Positions 1 through 9,950 of a stretch of 64,000 nt of DNA are shown piece after piece (the stretch's first letter is position 1; every line of letters begins with the position of its first letter). The DNA is taken from NCBI RefSeq assembly GCF_016919445.1, contig NZ_CP070356.1, forward strand, positions 751,501 through 815,500. Direction: 5' to 3'. The notes beneath the pieces were generated by a model. That model saw only the letters and a list, made by a program, of their open reading frames with translations. It was not told where the DNA came from and ran no database searches. The translations under genes and the position numbers were made by a program. This DNA is from Pseudomonas sp. PDNC002 (GTDB lineage: Bacteria; Pseudomonadota; Gammaproteobacteria; Pseudomonadales; Pseudomonadaceae).

Positions 1-933
1 GCCGCGCTGGATCTGGGCAAGGTCATCGCCGGCAAGCAGGAAGAGGAAATCTGCGAGCTGGAACTGGAACTGCGCCAGGGCGAGCCCGAGGCATTGCTGG
101 ACCTGGCCATCGAACTGGCCGCGGACCTGGCGCTGATGCCCTGCGACATCAGCAAGGCCGAGCGCGGCTATCGCCTGTTCGATCCGGCCAGCTACAGCAT
201 CCAGCCCGACACCCAGAAGCTGCTGCATGAAACCCCGCTGGACGGCGCCTTCGCCGCGCTGTCCTGGGCGCTGCTGGGCAGCAGCCAGCGCCTGGCCGAG
301 CAGTACCGCTTCAACGGCCACTGGAGCCTGCTGGAAAGCTGGCTGCAGCAACTGGTCGACCTGCGCGCCCTGCTCGGCAGCCTCGGCCAGGCCGTGCCGC
401 GCGCCAGCACCCGCGAGCTGCGCGCCGCCCTCGACGCGCTGATCGCCGACTGGCAGCCCCGCATCGAACAGGGCCGCCACGACGACGCCGTGCGCCAGCA
501 GATGCCGGCTGCCTTCCTCGAGGAACTGGCGAACGTGCGCTGGGGTCAGTTCTCCCTGAGCACCTCGCGCTGGCTGCTGGGCAAGGCCTGGACCACCGAG
601 CGCAACGAACGCGCCAACCGCCTGGGCGGCTCCGCCGTCGGCAAGTGGCTGCAGCGCACCCTGGCCGAAGAGGCCCAGGCCATGCCACTGCAACGCGCCC
701 AGCAGTTGCCCGAAGTGCTCGCCGACCAACTGCCGCGCCTGCAGCGCATGCTGGTCTGGCTGCGCCTGGCGCGTGGCGTACTGGAGCTGCCGGAAACCGA
801 CCGCCTGTATGGCGAACTGGCCAAGCTGCAGGAGCTGCTCGTCAGCCCCGACGCCGAGGGGCGCCTGGATGCCCTCGCGGCCCAGGCCCATACTGTGCTG
901 ACCCTCAAGTCGTGGAAGGCGCTTTTGAAATAA
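1..933 (+). CDS. CYTH/CHAD inorganic triphosphatase, C-terminal part
   Basis: The reading frame is open from the first base and ends at TAA 931-933, so the 5' end lies outside the window. The first residues (EEICELELELRQGE) are typical of the acidic strand of a CYTH triphosphate-tunnel domain. The remaining ~270 residues are helical, rich in Arg, Leu and Glu, and resemble a CHAD domain, which binds polyphosphate in related proteins. CYTH-CHAD proteins hydrolyse inorganic triphosphate. An internal ATG at 94 exists but would remove CYTH residues, so it is not the true start. The next gene begins 55 bp downstream in the same direction. Confidence 0.8.
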   Translation, partial: AALDLGKVIAGKQEEEICELELELRQGEPEALLDLAIELAADLALMPCDISKAERGYRLFDPASYSIQPDTQKLLHETPLDGAFAALSWALLGSSQRLAEQYRFNGHWSLLESWLQQLVDLRALLGSLGQAVPRASTRELRAALDALIADWQPRIEQGRHDDAVRQQMPAAFLEELANVRWGQFSLSTSRWLLGKAWTTERNERANRLGGSAVGKWLQRTLAEEAQAMPLQRAQQLPEVLADQLPRLQRMLVWLRLARGVLELPETDRLYGELAKLQELLVSPDAEGRLDALAAQAHTVLTLKSWKALLK

Positions 934-988
934 GCTGGCCCGGCATTGCTGCGGGCCCGTGACCCGCCACTGGAAGTAGGGAGTCCGC

Positions 989-2773
989 ATGTCCGTCTTT
1001 GCCCCATCCGCCCAGGACCGTCTGCTCGACCTGGGCGACATCCTGCGCGAGCTGGTCACTCAGGGCCGCGTCGCTCAGAACGACGCCGAACAATGCCTGG
1101 CGATCCGCCGCAGCGCGGTGAGAAACCAGCAGCATCCGCTGGAGTTCCTCGCCGCGCAGCAGGTGGAGGACCGCAAGCGGCCGGGGCGCAAGCTGGATCT
1201 GGACACCCTGGTGCAATGGCTGGCGGATTTCGCCGGCCAGCCCTATCTGCGCATCGACCCGCTGAAGATCGACGTCGCCGCGGTCACCCCGCTGATGTCC
1301 TACGCCTTTGCCCAGCGCCACCAGATCCTCGCGGTGGCGGTCGCGCCTGACGAAGTCACCATCGCCAGCGCGCAACCCTTCGTGCACGCCTGGGAAAGCA
1401 ACCTGACCCATGTGCTCAAGCGCCCGATCAAGCGCGTGGTCGCCAACCCGGTGGACATCCAGCGCTTCACGGTGGAGTTCTACCGCCTGGCCAAGTCGGT
1501 CAGCGGCGCCACCAACAAGGACCAGAAGATCAGTGGTGTCGGCAACTTCGAGCAGTTGCTCAACCTGGGCGCCAGCGACCAGGAGCCCGATGCCAACGAT
1601 GCGCATATCGTCACCATCGTCGACTGGCTGTTCCAGTACGCCTTCCAGCAGCGCGCCAGCGACATCCACATCGAGCCACGCCGCGAGCAGGGCACCGTGC
1701 GCTTCCGCATCGACGGCGTGCTGCACAACGTCTACCAGTTTCCCCCGCAGGTCACCATGGCGGTGGTCAGCCGCCTGAAGTCCCTGGGCCGGATGAACGT
1801 CGCCGAGAAGCGCAAACCGCAGGATGGCCGGGTGAAGACCAAGACCCCGGAAGGCGCCGAGGTCGAATTGCGCCTGTCGACACTGCCCACCGCCTTCGGC
1901 GAGAAGATGGTGATGCGGATCTTCGACCCCGAGGTGCTGCTCAAGAGCTTCGACCAGCTCGGCTTCTCGCCGGATGACCTGCGCCGCTGGGAAAGCATGA
2001 CCAGCCAGCCCAACGGCATCATCCTGGTCACCGGCCCCACCGGCTCGGGCAAGACCACCACGCTCTACACCACGCTCAAGCAGCTGGCGACCGACGAGGT
2101 GAACCTCTGCACCATCGAGGATCCGATCGAGATGATCGAGCCCTCGTTCAACCAGATGCAGGTGCAGCACAACATCGACCTGACCTTCGCCAGCGGCGTA
2201 CGAGCCCTGCTGCGGCAGGACCCGGACATCATCATGGTCGGCGAGATCCGCGACCTGGAGACCGCCGAAATGGCGATCCAGGCGGCGCTCACCGGGCACC
2301 TGGTGCTCTCCACCCTGCATACCAACGACTCGCCCACGGCGATCACCCGCCTGCTCGAGCTGGGCGTGCCCTACTACCTGATCCGCGCTACCGTGCTCGG
2401 CGTCATGGCCCAGCGCCTGGTGCGTACCCTGTGCCCGCACTGCAAGGCACCGATGGAACTGCACGAGGAAGACTGGCAGGAAGTCACCCGCCCGTGGAAC
2501 GCCCCGCTGCCCACCGGCGCACACCAGGCCGTCGGCTGCCTGGAGTGCCGCGACACCGGCTACCGCGGGCGTGCCGGCGTTTACGAGATCATGCTGCTCA
2601 GCGAGTCCCTGAAAGAGCTGATCACCGCCGATACCGATCTCATCCCGCTGCGCCGCCAGGCCTTCAAGGAAGGCATGCGCAGCCTGCGGCTGTCGGGTGC
2701 GCAGAAGGTCGCCGCAGGACTGACCACTATCGAGGAAGTGATGCGGGTGACGCCGCAAAGCGAGCAGAAGTAG
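989..2773 (+). CDS. GspE/PulE/PilB-type secretion ATPase
   Basis: 594-aa cytoplasmic ATPase of the type II secretion/type IV pilus assembly family. The N-terminal ~170 residues resemble the GspE N domain. The ATPase core has Walker [10 protein letters not shown] (349-357), an Asp box around EDPIE (377-381), Walker [13 protein letters not shown] (411-422) and a His box [13 protein letters not shown] (435-447). A C-terminal pair of CxxC motifs (LCPHC ... GCLEC) fits the zinc-binding module of GspE and PilB. The start has a good ribosome site (GTAGGGA, 976-982). No other pilus or secretion genes adjoin it, so its machine is unknown. I recall P. aeruginosa PA5210 as the equivalent orphan, beside a CYTH gene as here. 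Confidence 0.88.
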   Translation: MSVFAPSAQDRLLDLGDILRELVTQGRVAQNDAEQCLAIRRSAVRNQQHPLEFLAAQQVEDRKRPGRKLDLDTLVQWLADFAGQPYLRIDPLKIDVAAVTPLMSYAFAQRHQILAVAVAPDEVTIASAQPFVHAWESNLTHVLKRPIKRVVANPVDIQRFTVEFYRLAKSVSGATNKDQKISGVGNFEQLLNLGASDQEPDANDAHIVTIVDWLFQYAFQQRASDIHIEPRREQGTVRFRIDGVLHNVYQFPPQVTMAVVSRLKSLGRMNVAEKRKPQDGRVKTKTPEGAEVELRLSTLPTAFGEKMVMRIFDPEVLLKSFDQLGFSPDDLRRWESMTSQPNGIILVTGPTGSGKTTTLYTTLKQLATDEVNLCTIEDPIEMIEPSFNQMQVQHNIDLTFASGVRALLRQDPDIIMVGEIRDLETAEMAIQAALTGHLVLSTLHTNDSPTAITRLLELGVPYYLIRATVLGVMAQRLVRTLCPHCKAPMELHEEDWQEVTRPWNAPLPTGAHQAVGCLECRDTGYRGRAGVYEIMLLSESLKELITADTDLIPLRRQAFKEGMRSLRLSGAQKVAAGLTTIEEVMRVTPQSEQK

Positions 2774-2818
2774 GCCGTCCGTCAGTCGCTGGAGGAAATG
2801 CCTCACGCCGAGTGCTGC

Positions 2819-2849
2819 ACTTTCCTGGGTATCGATACGGCAGGAAAGT
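2819..2849. promoter_or_regulatory. nested palindrome upstream of qmcA
   Basis: A 9-bp inverted repeat (ACTTTCCTG 2819-2827 and CAGGAAAGT 2841-2849) encloses a second perfect palindrome, GTATCGATAC (2829-2838). It lies 45 bp before the qmcA start. No T-run follows, so an operator or a leader hairpin is more likely than a terminator. The binding factor is unknown. Confidence 0.4.
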
Positions 2850-2894
2850 TACACTCGACTCTCTTTCCTCCACGCCAGACAAGGAGTCCTTCGC

Positions 2895-3821
2895 ATGGAA
2901 ATCGGCAGTGTCATCCTGCTGTTCGTCATCCTCGCCATCGTCATCGTCCTCATGGGCTTCAAGGTGGTCCCCCAGGGCTTCGAATGGACGGTGGAGCGCT
3001 TCGGCCGCTACACCAACACGCTCAAGCCGGGCCTGAGCATCATCGTCCCGGTGGTGGATCGCATCGGCCAGAAGATCAACATGATGGAACGCGTGCTGGA
3101 CATCCCACCGCAGGAAGCGATCAGCGCCGACAACGCCATCGTGCAGATCGACGCCGTGTGCTTCTACCAGGTCGTCGACGCGGCGCGCGCGGCCTACGAG
3201 GTCAGCGGCCTGGAAAACGCCATCCGCAACCTGGTGATGACCAACATCCGCACCGTGCTCGGCTCCATGGAGCTGGACCACATGCTCAGCCAGCGCGACG
3301 CGATCAACGAGCGCCTGCTGCGCACCGTCGACGAGGCCACCGCGCCCTGGGGCCTGAAGGTCACCCGCATCGAGATCAAGGACATCAGCCCGCCGGCCGA
3401 CCTGATCGAGGCCATGAGCGGCCAGATGCGCGCCGAGCGCCTCAAGCGTGCACAGATTCTCGAAGCCGAAGGCCGGCGCGCGGCAGACATCCTCACCGCC
3501 GAGGGTGAGAAGCAGGCGCAGATCCTCAAGGCCGAAGGCCAGCGGCAAGCGGCGTTCCTCGAATCCGAGGCCCGCGAGCGCCAGGCCGAGGCCGAAGCCA
3601 AGGCGACCCAGGTGGTTTCCGCGGCTATCGCCAGTGGCAACGTGCAGGCGGTGAACTACTTCGTGGCACAGAAGTACGTCGATGCGCTGGGCCAACTGGC
3701 CAGCTCCAACAACAGCAAGATCGTGCTGATGCCGCTGGAAGCCAGCCAGGTGATCGGCGCGATCGGCGGCATCGGTGAGATCGTCAAGGCCACCTTCGGT
3801 GACACCAAGGGCCGTAGCTGA
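2895..3821 (+). CDS. qmcA: SPFH/band-7 membrane protein, paraslipin QmcA
   Basis: 308-aa member of the stomatin/paraslipin family, which organises membrane microdomains and partners with NfeD proteins. A single N-terminal membrane segment (about residues 3-22) is followed by an SPFH domain (to about 185) and a long charged coiled coil of repeated AEG/EAEA blocks (about 180-245). Start chosen at the ATG with AAGGAG at 2881-2886. Its TGA overlaps the ATG of the next gene by one base (TGATG), which implies translational coupling. Close homologues are usually annotated QmcA/YbbK. Confidence 0.92.
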   Translation: MEIGSVILLFVILAIVIVLMGFKVVPQGFEWTVERFGRYTNTLKPGLSIIVPVVDRIGQKINMMERVLDIPPQEAISADNAIVQIDAVCFYQVVDAARAAYEVSGLENAIRNLVMTNIRTVLGSMELDHMLSQRDAINERLLRTVDEATAPWGLKVTRIEIKDISPPADLIEAMSGQMRAERLKRAQILEAEGRRAADILTAEGEKQAQILKAEGQRQAAFLESEARERQAEAEAKATQVVSAAIASGNVQAVNYFVAQKYVDALGQLASSNNSKIVLMPLEASQVIGAIGGIGEIVKATFGDTKGRS

Positions 3822-4267
3822 TGGCCGCCTTTCTCCAGAACCTCGGATTCTGGGACTGGCTCGGACTGGGCATCGTCCTGCTGATCCTGGAAATCTTCGG
3901 TGCCGGCGGCTATCTGCTGTGGATCGGGATCGCCGCGGCGCTGACCGGCGTGCTCGCCTTCCTCGTGCCCGGACTGGACTGGATCTGGCAGTGCCTCGCG
4001 TTCGGCGTGCTGGCCATACTCACCGCGCTGTACTGGTGGAACCATCAGCGCATCGCCAGGCGTGACGCCGAACCCACCAGCCTGAATCGCCGCGGCAGCG
4101 AGCTGGTCGGCCGACAGTTCACCCTGTACGACGCCATCGTTGGCGGACGCGGCAAGGTCCGCGTCGCCGATAGCGTGTGGCTGGTCAGCGGGCCTGATCT
4201 GCCGGCTGGCGCGCAGGTGCGAGTGACCGGGCAGGATGGCGTTCTGCTGCTGGTGGAACCGGTCTGA
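3821..4267 (+). CDS. NfeD family membrane protein
   Basis: 148-aa protein. Residues 1-75 hold two or three hydrophobic segments and residues ~80-148 fit the soluble OB-fold domain of short NfeD proteins (YbbJ-like). It is coupled to qmcA through the TGATG overlap, the usual arrangement of this pair. NfeD proteins are thought to assist SPFH scaffolds in membrane quality control. No protease domain is present, as expected for the short form. Confidence 0.9.
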   Translation: MAAFLQNLGFWDWLGLGIVLLILEIFGAGGYLLWIGIAAALTGVLAFLVPGLDWIWQCLAFGVLAILTALYWWNHQRIARRDAEPTSLNRRGSELVGRQFTLYDAIVGGRGKVRVADSVWLVSGPDLPAGAQVRVTGQDGVLLLVEPV

Positions 4268-4307
4268 CACCGACGGCTCCTACGAGATACCTCTGCGCCA
4301 GGGTCGG

Positions 4308-4410
4308 CCTCACCCTCTCCCGTAGGGAGAGGGGACCGTTCGGTGCAGGATGAAACCTTGGCGTCATTCGGCTCGGACTGCTCCCTCTGGGAGAGGGCTG
4401 GTGTGAGGGG
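4308..4410. repeat. REPIN-like element
   Basis: Two hairpins of the window's common repeat family face each other: CCCTCTCCC-gta-GGGAGAGGG at 4313-4333, and CTCCC-tct-GGGAG at 4381-4395, whose tail GGGAGAGGG starts at 4389. The outer arms (left 4308-4321, right 4389-4410) are inverted relative to each other, but the left arm lacks the central few bases seen in the other copies. The inner flank GGGGACCGTTCGG matches the copies near 18.8 and 25.9 kb. Confidence 0.7.
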
Positions 4411-4464
4411 ACGGACGGGCACCGATTACCCGAAAGAAGACAGTCGCCCCTGCAAAGCGCCATA

Positions 4465-4492
4465 AAAAAGCCCGCCAATCGGCGGGCTTTTT
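4465..4492. terminator. bidirectional intrinsic terminator, nfeD/lgt
   Basis: AAAAAGCCCGCC, loop AATC, then GGCGGGCTTTTT. The A-run and T-run on either side let it work for both nfeD (+) and the convergent lgt (-). Confidence 0.92.
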
Positions 4493-4506
4493 CATTCAGG
4501 CAATAC

Positions 4507-5307
4507 TCAGCTCGCGGCCGGCTGCGCCGGTGCGCGGCGGTAGGCCCAGACCATCAGCGCGATGCCACCAAGGATCATCGGTACGCAGAGTACCTGACCC
4601 ATGGTCAGCCAGCCCCAGGCCAGGTACCCCAGCTGGGCATCCGGCACGCGGACGAACTCGACGATGAAGCGGAAGATGCCATAGCACAGCACGAACAGGC
4701 CGGAGACCGAGGCGGTCGGGCGCGGCTTGCGGGTGAACAGCCAGAGGACGACGAACAGCGCCACGCCTTCCAGCGCGAACTGGTACAGCTGCGACGGATG
4801 ACGCGGCTCCGGGCCACCGGTGGGGAAGACCATCGCCCAGGGCACGTCGGTCACCTTGCCCCACAGCTCGCCGTTGATGAAGTTGCCGATACGCCCGGCA
4901 CCCAGACCGATCGGCACCAGCGGCGCGATGAAGTCCATCAGCTGGAAGAAGCTCTTGTTGTTGCGCTTGCCGAACCACCAGGTGGCCAGCATCACGCCGA
5001 TCAGCCCGCCGTGGAACGACATGCCGCCCTTCCACACCTCGAAGATCAGCGTCGGGTTGGCGATGTACTCGTCCAGGTTGTAGAACAGCACATAGCCCAG
5101 GCGCCCACCCAGGACCACACCGCACGCCACCCAGAACACCAGGTCGGAAAGCTTCTCCTTGGTCCAGGTCGGATCGAACTCCTTGAGCTTGCGCGAGGCC
5201 AGCAGCCAGGCGCCGCCGATGCCGATCAGGTACATCAGACCGTACCAATGGATTTTCAGCGGCCCGAGATCGAGGGCAACCGGGTTGATCTCTGGATAAG
5301 GCAGCAT
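4507..5307 (-). CDS. lgt: prolipoprotein diacylglyceryl transferase Lgt
   Basis: 266-aa polytopic inner-membrane enzyme that moves diacylglyceryl from phosphatidylglycerol to the lipobox cysteine of prolipoproteins, the first lipoprotein maturation step. The Lgt signature [13 protein letters not shown] is present, along with [11 protein letters not shown], and the length is typical. Start supported by AGGAG upstream. It lies 19 bp downstream of the TSUP permease gene in the same direction. In P. aeruginosa I recall lgt being followed by thyA; here qmcA-nfeD converges on it instead. Confidence 0.96.
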   Translation of the reverse strand: MLPYPEINPVALDLGPLKIHWYGLMYLIGIGGAWLLASRKLKEFDPTWTKEKLSDLVFWVACGVVLGGRLGYVLFYNLDEYIANPTLIFEVWKGGMSFHGGLIGVMLATWWFGKRNNKSFFQLMDFIAPLVPIGLGAGRIGNFINGELWGKVTDVPWAMVFPTGGPEPRHPSQLYQFALEGVALFVVLWLFTRKPRPTASVSGLFVLCYGIFRFIVEFVRVPDAQLGYLAWGWLTMGQVLCVPMILGGIALMVWAYRRAPAQPAAS

Positions 5308-5326
5308 CCGCTTCTCCTAGCAGGAA

Positions 5327-6109
5327 TCAGATCAGAAAACTCAAGCCCACGCTGAACAGCAGCAGGGCGAACATACGCTTCAGGACTTTCGCCGGCAGGC
5401 GGTGAGCCAGCCGCGCCCCGATGCGCGCAAAGAACATACTGGTAACGGCGATGCCCAGCAGCGCCGGAAGATAGACGAAGCCAAGACTCAGCTCCGGTAG
5501 TTTCTCGTTGTGCCAGCCAACGGCGATGAAGGATATCGCGCCAGCGATGGCGATCGGCAGGCCGCACGCCGAGGAAGTCGCAACCGCCTGTTGCATGGAG
5601 ACGCCGCGCCAGGACAGGAAAGGCACGGTCAGCGAGCCACCGCCGATGCCAAAGATCGCCGAGGCCCAGCCCACCACACCGCCAGCCACGCCGAGGCCGA
5701 AACGGCCGGGCAGCTCGCGCTCGCCCTTGGGCTGCAGGCCCAGCGCCATCTGGATCGACACCAGGATGGCAAAGGTGCCAATGATCTTCTGCAGGATCGG
5801 CCCCTGGATCTTCGAGGCGGTCACCGCGCCCAGCGCGCTACCGATCAGGATGCCGACGGTCATCCAGCCGAATACCCGCCAGCGCACGGCGCCACGGCGA
5901 TGGTGTTCGAGGATCGAGTTGATCGAAGTGAAGATGATGGTCGCCAGCGACGTGCCGACCGCCATCTGGGTCAGGACGTCGGGCGAGAAGCCATGGGCGG
6001 TGAAGCTGAATACCAGCGCCGGCACGATGATCAACCCGCCGCCGACGCCGAACAGGCCGGCCAGAACGCCGGCACAGGCGCCCAGCACCAGGTAGAGCAC
6101 GAACTCCAT
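5327..6109 (-). CDS. TSUP (TauE/SafE) family permease
   Basis: 260-aa membrane protein with about eight hydrophobic segments and glycine-rich repeats of the TauE/SafE type (GLFGVGGGLIIVPAL near the N-terminus and GIFGIGGGSLTVPFL near the middle). The family exports or imports sulfite, sulfoacetate and related anions; the substrate here cannot be read from sequence. Start has AAGGTG upstream. It sits just upstream of lgt and probably shares its transcript. The ortholog in P. aeruginosa is the gene next to lgt. Confidence 0.85.
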   Translation of the reverse strand: MEFVLYLVLGACAGVLAGLFGVGGGLIIVPALVFSFTAHGFSPDVLTQMAVGTSLATIIFTSINSILEHHRRGAVRWRVFGWMTVGILIGSALGAVTASKIQGPILQKIIGTFAILVSIQMALGLQPKGERELPGRFGLGVAGGVVGWASAIFGIGGGSLTVPFLSWRGVSMQQAVATSSACGLPIAIAGAISFIAVGWHNEKLPELSLGFVYLPALLGIAVTSMFFARIGARLAHRLPAKVLKRMFALLLFSVGLSFLI

Positions 6110-6224
6110 GGAGCACCTTACGCATACAAAGCGGGCATGGTAGCCGATGCCTTCCGGGCGCTCCAGCCACTCCGGGACATCGACGGATGTTGATAGACTG
6201 CCGGCACACTACGGAGTTCGACCC

Positions 6225-6971
6225 ATGTGCCTGATCGTCTTCGCCTGGCGCCCTGACCACGCCACGCCGTTGATCGTTGCGGCCAACCGCGACGAGTTCT
6301 ACGCCCGCCCCACCCTGCCGCTGGCGGCCTGGGAGGATTTCCCCGGCGTTTACGCCGGCCGCGACCTGGAAGCCGGCGGCACCTGGCTGGGCGTGGCACC
6401 GAACGGCCGCTTCGCCGCGCTGACCAATGTGCGTGATCCCGGGCAATCCGTCGGGCCGCGCTCGCGGGGCGAGCTGGTCGCCGGTTTCCTGCAAGGCCGG
6501 CAGTCGCCCCTGGAGTACCTGCAGCAGGTCGCCCGTCGCGCCAATGACTACAGCGGCTTCAACCTGCTGGTGGGCGACGGCGAGCAGCTCTGCTACTTCA
6601 ATCCGCGCGTGGGCCCGCCAGCCGCTGTCGCCCCCGGCGTACACGGCCTGTCTAACGCCGCCCTGAACACACCCTGGCCCAAGCTGCTCACTGCCCGCTC
6701 CGGACTGCAAGCGGTGCTGGAAAAACCAGACGCCGACTCACTGATCACCCTGCTGGCCGACAAGCACCAGCCCGATGAGCACGAGCTACCGGAGACCGGC
6801 GTGGGCCTGGCCACCGAGCGGCTGCTCTCCAGCGTGTTCATCGCCAGCCCGACCTACGGCACGCGTGCCAGCACGGCACTGATCGTCCATGCCGATGGCC
6901 GGCGGGAAATGCTGGAGCACAGCTTCGGTCCCAGCGGGGCACGCCTGGGTGAAGTGCACATGAGTCTGTGA
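6225..6971 (+). CDS. NRDE family protein (TANGO2-like)
   Basis: 248 aa. It starts MCLIVFAW, with the invariant second-position cysteine of the family, and contains AANRDEFYARPT, from which the NRDE family is named. I chose the ATG at 6225 with GGAG at 6213-6216 over an upstream in-frame start at 6147, because the family begins with Met-Cys and the extension has no similarity. Eukaryotic TANGO2 affects membrane and haem traffic; the bacterial role is unclear. Convergent with ptsP. Confidence 0.88.
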   Translation: MCLIVFAWRPDHATPLIVAANRDEFYARPTLPLAAWEDFPGVYAGRDLEAGGTWLGVAPNGRFAALTNVRDPGQSVGPRSRGELVAGFLQGRQSPLEYLQQVARRANDYSGFNLLVGDGEQLCYFNPRVGPPAAVAPGVHGLSNAALNTPWPKLLTARSGLQAVLEKPDADSLITLLADKHQPDEHELPETGVGLATERLLSSVFIASPTYGTRASTALIVHADGRREMLEHSFGPSGARLGEVHMSL

Positions 6972-6984
6972 CGGACCGTGCCGT

Positions 6985-7004
6985 CCGGCGCAGCATGGCG
7001 CCGG
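6985..7004. terminator. hairpin between NRDE gene and ptsP
   Basis: Perfect 7-bp GC stem (CCGGCGC/GCGCCGG) with a 6-base loop in the 42-bp convergent gap. No clear T-run on either side, so termination strength is uncertain. Confidence 0.45.
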
Positions 7005-7013
7005 GCGTGCAGG

Positions 7014-9293
7014 TCAGGCCTGGATGGTCGCCGCCGGGTTGATCACGCGGCCCAGGCCGAGGTTGCGCAGGGCCAGGTGCAGCGAGCTGTGGATAACCTG
7101 CGGGTTGTCGAAGGTCATCAACTGGGCGAGCAGCTCGCGGGAGCGGGACAGGGTCATCTGGCGCAGCAGCCACTTCACCTTGGGCAGGTTGGTGGCGTTC
7201 ATCGACAGGGAATCGAAACCCATGGCCATCAGCAGCACGGCGGCCGCCGGATCACCGGCCATCTCGCCGCAGATGCTCACCGGCTTGCCTTCGGCATGGG
7301 AGTCGTCGACCACCTTCTTCAGCGCCTGCAGCACGGCCGGGTGCAGGTAGTCGTAGAGGTCGGCGACGCGCGGGTTGTTGCGGTCCACCGCCAGCAGGTA
7401 CTGGGTGAGGTCGTTGGAGCCGACCGAGAGGAAGTCCACCTGGCGTGCCAGCTCACGGGTCTGGTACACGGCGGCGGGAATCTCGATCATCATGCCGATC
7501 GGCGGCATGGGGATGTCCACACCTTCGTCGCGCACTTCGCCCCAGGCGCGGTGGATCAGGTGCAGCGCCTCTTCCAGCTCGTGGGTGCCGGAGATCATCG
7601 GCAGCAGGATGCGCAGGTTGTCCAGGCCTTCACTGGCCTTGAGCATGGCGCGAGTCTGCACCAGGAAGATTTCCGGGTGGTCGAGGGTAACGCGGATGCC
7701 GCGCCAGCCGAGGAAGGGGTTTTCTTCCTTGATCGGGAAGTAGGACAGCGCCTTGTCGCCGCCGATGTCCAGGGTGCGCATGGTCACCGGCAGCGGATGG
7801 AAGGCGGCGAGCTGCTCGCGGTAGATGGCGAGCTGTTCCTTCTCGCTGGGGAAGCGGTCGTTGATCATGAACGGCACTTCGGTGCGGTACAGGCCGACAC
7901 CCTCGGCGCCGCGCTCCTGGGCGCGCGCCACGTCCGCCAGCAGGCCGGTGTTGACCCACAGCGGCATGCGATGGCCGTCCAGCGTCTCGCAGGGCAGCTC
8001 GCGCAACGCGGCAAGCCCCTTGCTCAGCTCTTTCTCTTCGGCGACCACTTCGCCGTACTGCTTGACCAACTGCGGCGACGGGTTGGTGTAGATCTCGCCG
8101 TGGTAGCCGTCGACGATCAGGTCAATGCCGTCGACCTTGGAATACGGCAGGTCGACCGCGCCCATGACCGTGGGGATACCCATGGCGCGGGCGAGGATGG
8201 CGACGTGGGAGTTGCCCGAACCCAGTACCGAGATCAGGCCCACCAGCTTGCCTTCCGGCACTTCGCCGAGCATGGCCGGCGAGAGCTCCTCGCTGACAAT
8301 GATGGTCTGGTCGGGATAGGTCAGCGACTGCTTACGCTCTTCCTGGAGATACGCCAGGATGCGCCGGCCGATGTCTTTCACGTCGGACGCACGCTCGCGC
8401 AGGTAGGCGTCGTCCATCAATTCGAAGCGCTGTACGTGCTCCATGACCACCTGGCGCAGGGCGCCCTGGGCCCATTGGCCGGTGCGGATGATGCGTTTGA
8501 CTTCCAGGCCAATGGAGGCGTCGTCGAGCATCATCAGGTAGACGTCGAACAGCGCGCGCTCTTCCTTGCGCAGCTGGGTGGCCAGCTTGCTGGAAAGGTT
8601 GCGCATGTCTTCGCGGACCGATTCCAGCGCCTGCTTGAAGCGCTCGATCTCGGCCTCGACGTCGTCGATGGGTTTGTCCGGCACCACTTCCAGGTCGGCC
8701 GGCGGCAGCACCACCACGGCCTTGCCCACGGCCACGCCGGGGGCGCCGGGGACGCCGACGAACTTGGCTTCGCTGATGCCCTTGCCCATCTTGCCCAGGC
8801 CACGGATCGAACCGGTGGCCTCGGCGTGGGCGATGACGCCGGCGAGCTGGGCGCTCATGGTGACGAGGAAGGCTTCCTCGCCTTCGTCGAACTGGCGCTT
8901 CTCCTTCTGCTGCACGACCAGAACGCCCATCACCCGACGGTGGTGGATGATCGGCGCGCCGAGGAAGGAGGCGTAGCGTTCCTCGCCGGTCTCGGCGAAG
9001 TAGCGGTAGCGGGGGTGTTCGGAGGCGTTCTCGAGGTTCAGCGGCTCCTCGCGGGTACCGACCAGGCCGACCAGGCCTTCGTTCGGCGCCATGCTGACCT
9101 TGCCGATGGAGCGCTTGTTCAGGCCCTCGGTGGCCATCAGCACGAAGCGGTTGCTCTCCGGGTCCAGCAGGTAGACCGAGCACACCTGGGTGCCCATGGC
9201 CTCCTTCACGCGCTGCACGATGATGCCCAGCGCCGCCTTGAGGTCCTTGGCGGAGTTCACTTCCTGGACGATCTTACGCAGCGTGTTGAGCAT
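7014..9293 (-). CDS. ptsP: PTS enzyme I-Ntr (PtsP)
   Basis: 759-aa phosphoenolpyruvate-protein phosphotransferase of the nitrogen PTS. It takes phosphate from PEP and passes it to NPr and EIIA-Ntr, which regulate rather than transport. An N-terminal GAF domain (about 1-160) marks the PtsP form. The phosphocarrier histidine is His363 in GSGNSHVAILAR. The C-terminal TIM barrel holds the PEP-binding RTLDIGGDKALSYFP region and the CGEMAGDP motif with the acid/base cysteine. It follows rppH by 30 bp and is probably cotranscribed with it, as in enterics and P. aeruginosa. Confidence 0.96.
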   Translation of the reverse strand: MLNTLRKIVQEVNSAKDLKAALGIIVQRVKEAMGTQVCSVYLLDPESNRFVLMATEGLNKRSIGKVSMAPNEGLVGLVGTREEPLNLENASEHPRYRYFAETGEERYASFLGAPIIHHRRVMGVLVVQQKEKRQFDEGEEAFLVTMSAQLAGVIAHAEATGSIRGLGKMGKGISEAKFVGVPGAPGVAVGKAVVVLPPADLEVVPDKPIDDVEAEIERFKQALESVREDMRNLSSKLATQLRKEERALFDVYLMMLDDASIGLEVKRIIRTGQWAQGALRQVVMEHVQRFELMDDAYLRERASDVKDIGRRILAYLQEERKQSLTYPDQTIIVSEELSPAMLGEVPEGKLVGLISVLGSGNSHVAILARAMGIPTVMGAVDLPYSKVDGIDLIVDGYHGEIYTNPSPQLVKQYGEVVAEEKELSKGLAALRELPCETLDGHRMPLWVNTGLLADVARAQERGAEGVGLYRTEVPFMINDRFPSEKEQLAIYREQLAAFHPLPVTMRTLDIGGDKALSYFPIKEENPFLGWRGIRVTLDHPEIFLVQTRAMLKASEGLDNLRILLPMISGTHELEEALHLIHRAWGEVRDEGVDIPMPPIGMMIEIPAAVYQTRELARQVDFLSVGSNDLTQYLLAVDRNNPRVADLYDYLHPAVLQALKKVVDDSHAEGKPVSICGEMAGDPAAAVLLMAMGFDSLSMNATNLPKVKWLLRQMTLSRSRELLAQLMTFDNPQVIHSSLHLALRNLGLGRVINPAATIQA

Positions 9294-9323
9294 GGCTCGG
9301 GGTCTAACTCCTTGAACTTCGTG

Positions 9324-9803
9324 CTAGTCGCGCGCCAGCAGGCGCGGTGCCAATTCCTTCAGGGCCCGGCGGTAGACCTCGCGCTTGAAGGTCACGACCT
9401 GGCCCAGCGGGTACCAGTAGCTCACCCATTTCCAGCCGTCGAATTCGGGTTTGCCGGTCACATCCATGCGCACCCGGCTTTCCTCGCCGGTCAGGCGCAG
9501 AAGGAACCATTTCTGTTTCTGCCCGATGCACAGCGGCTGGCTGTTGGTCCGCACCAGGCGCTGCGGCAGGCGGTAACGCAGCCAGCCACGGGTACAGGCA
9601 AGAATCCGTACGTCCTGTTCTTCCAGGCCGACTTCTTCGTTCAGTTCGCGGTACAGCGCTTCCTCAGGGGTTTCGCGGGCATTGATTCCGCCCTGGGGAA
9701 ATTGCCAGGCTTCCTGGTTGATACGCCGTGCCCACAGAACTTGTCCGACATCGTTGCAAAGGATGATGCCGACATTGGGGCGAAAACCATCGGGATCGAT
9801 CAC
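9324..9803 (-). CDS. rppH: RNA pyrophosphohydrolase RppH
   Basis: 159-aa Nudix enzyme that removes 5' pyrophosphate from mRNA and triggers RNase E decay. The Nudix box runs from [13 protein letters not shown] through [11 protein letters not shown] set the start at a GTG (9801-9803) that yields [15 protein letters not shown], the conserved family N-terminus, with GAGGA upstream. The frame stays open to 10433, but that extension has no family similarity and overlaps the divergent gene. Length equals the P. aeruginosa protein as I recall it. First gene of the rppH-ptsP unit. Confidence 0.94.
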   Translation of the reverse strand: MIDPDGFRPNVGIILCNDVGQVLWARRINQEAWQFPQGGINARETPEEALYRELNEEVGLEEQDVRILACTRGWLRYRLPQRLVRTNSQPLCIGQKQKWFLLRLTGEESRVRMDVTGKPEFDGWKWVSYWYPLGQVVTFKREVYRRALKELAPRLLARD

Positions 9804-9950
9804 GGCAACACATCCTCGAAATCGCGTGTGCCCGCATTGTTCCACAAAGCTTGTGACAGCGGCAACGCGGGCTGCGGCGTCCTGTGCTGGGTGGGCAAAA
9901 GCCGTTACTCTAGGCGACTTTTCCGTATTGGCAACTGGCGGTAATCCATC

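Noticed and set aside
905..2806. 633-residue minus-strand frame opposite the GspE-type ATPase
   Set aside because: Shadow of the ATPase gene; composition is typical of antisense high-GC frames and no family pattern is present.
6978..9944. 988-residue open frame on the plus strand opposite ptsP and rppH
   Set aside because: It lies antisense to two clearly identified genes, is rich in Gln, His, Ala and Gly from high-GC codon shadowing, and shows no domain or ribosome site.
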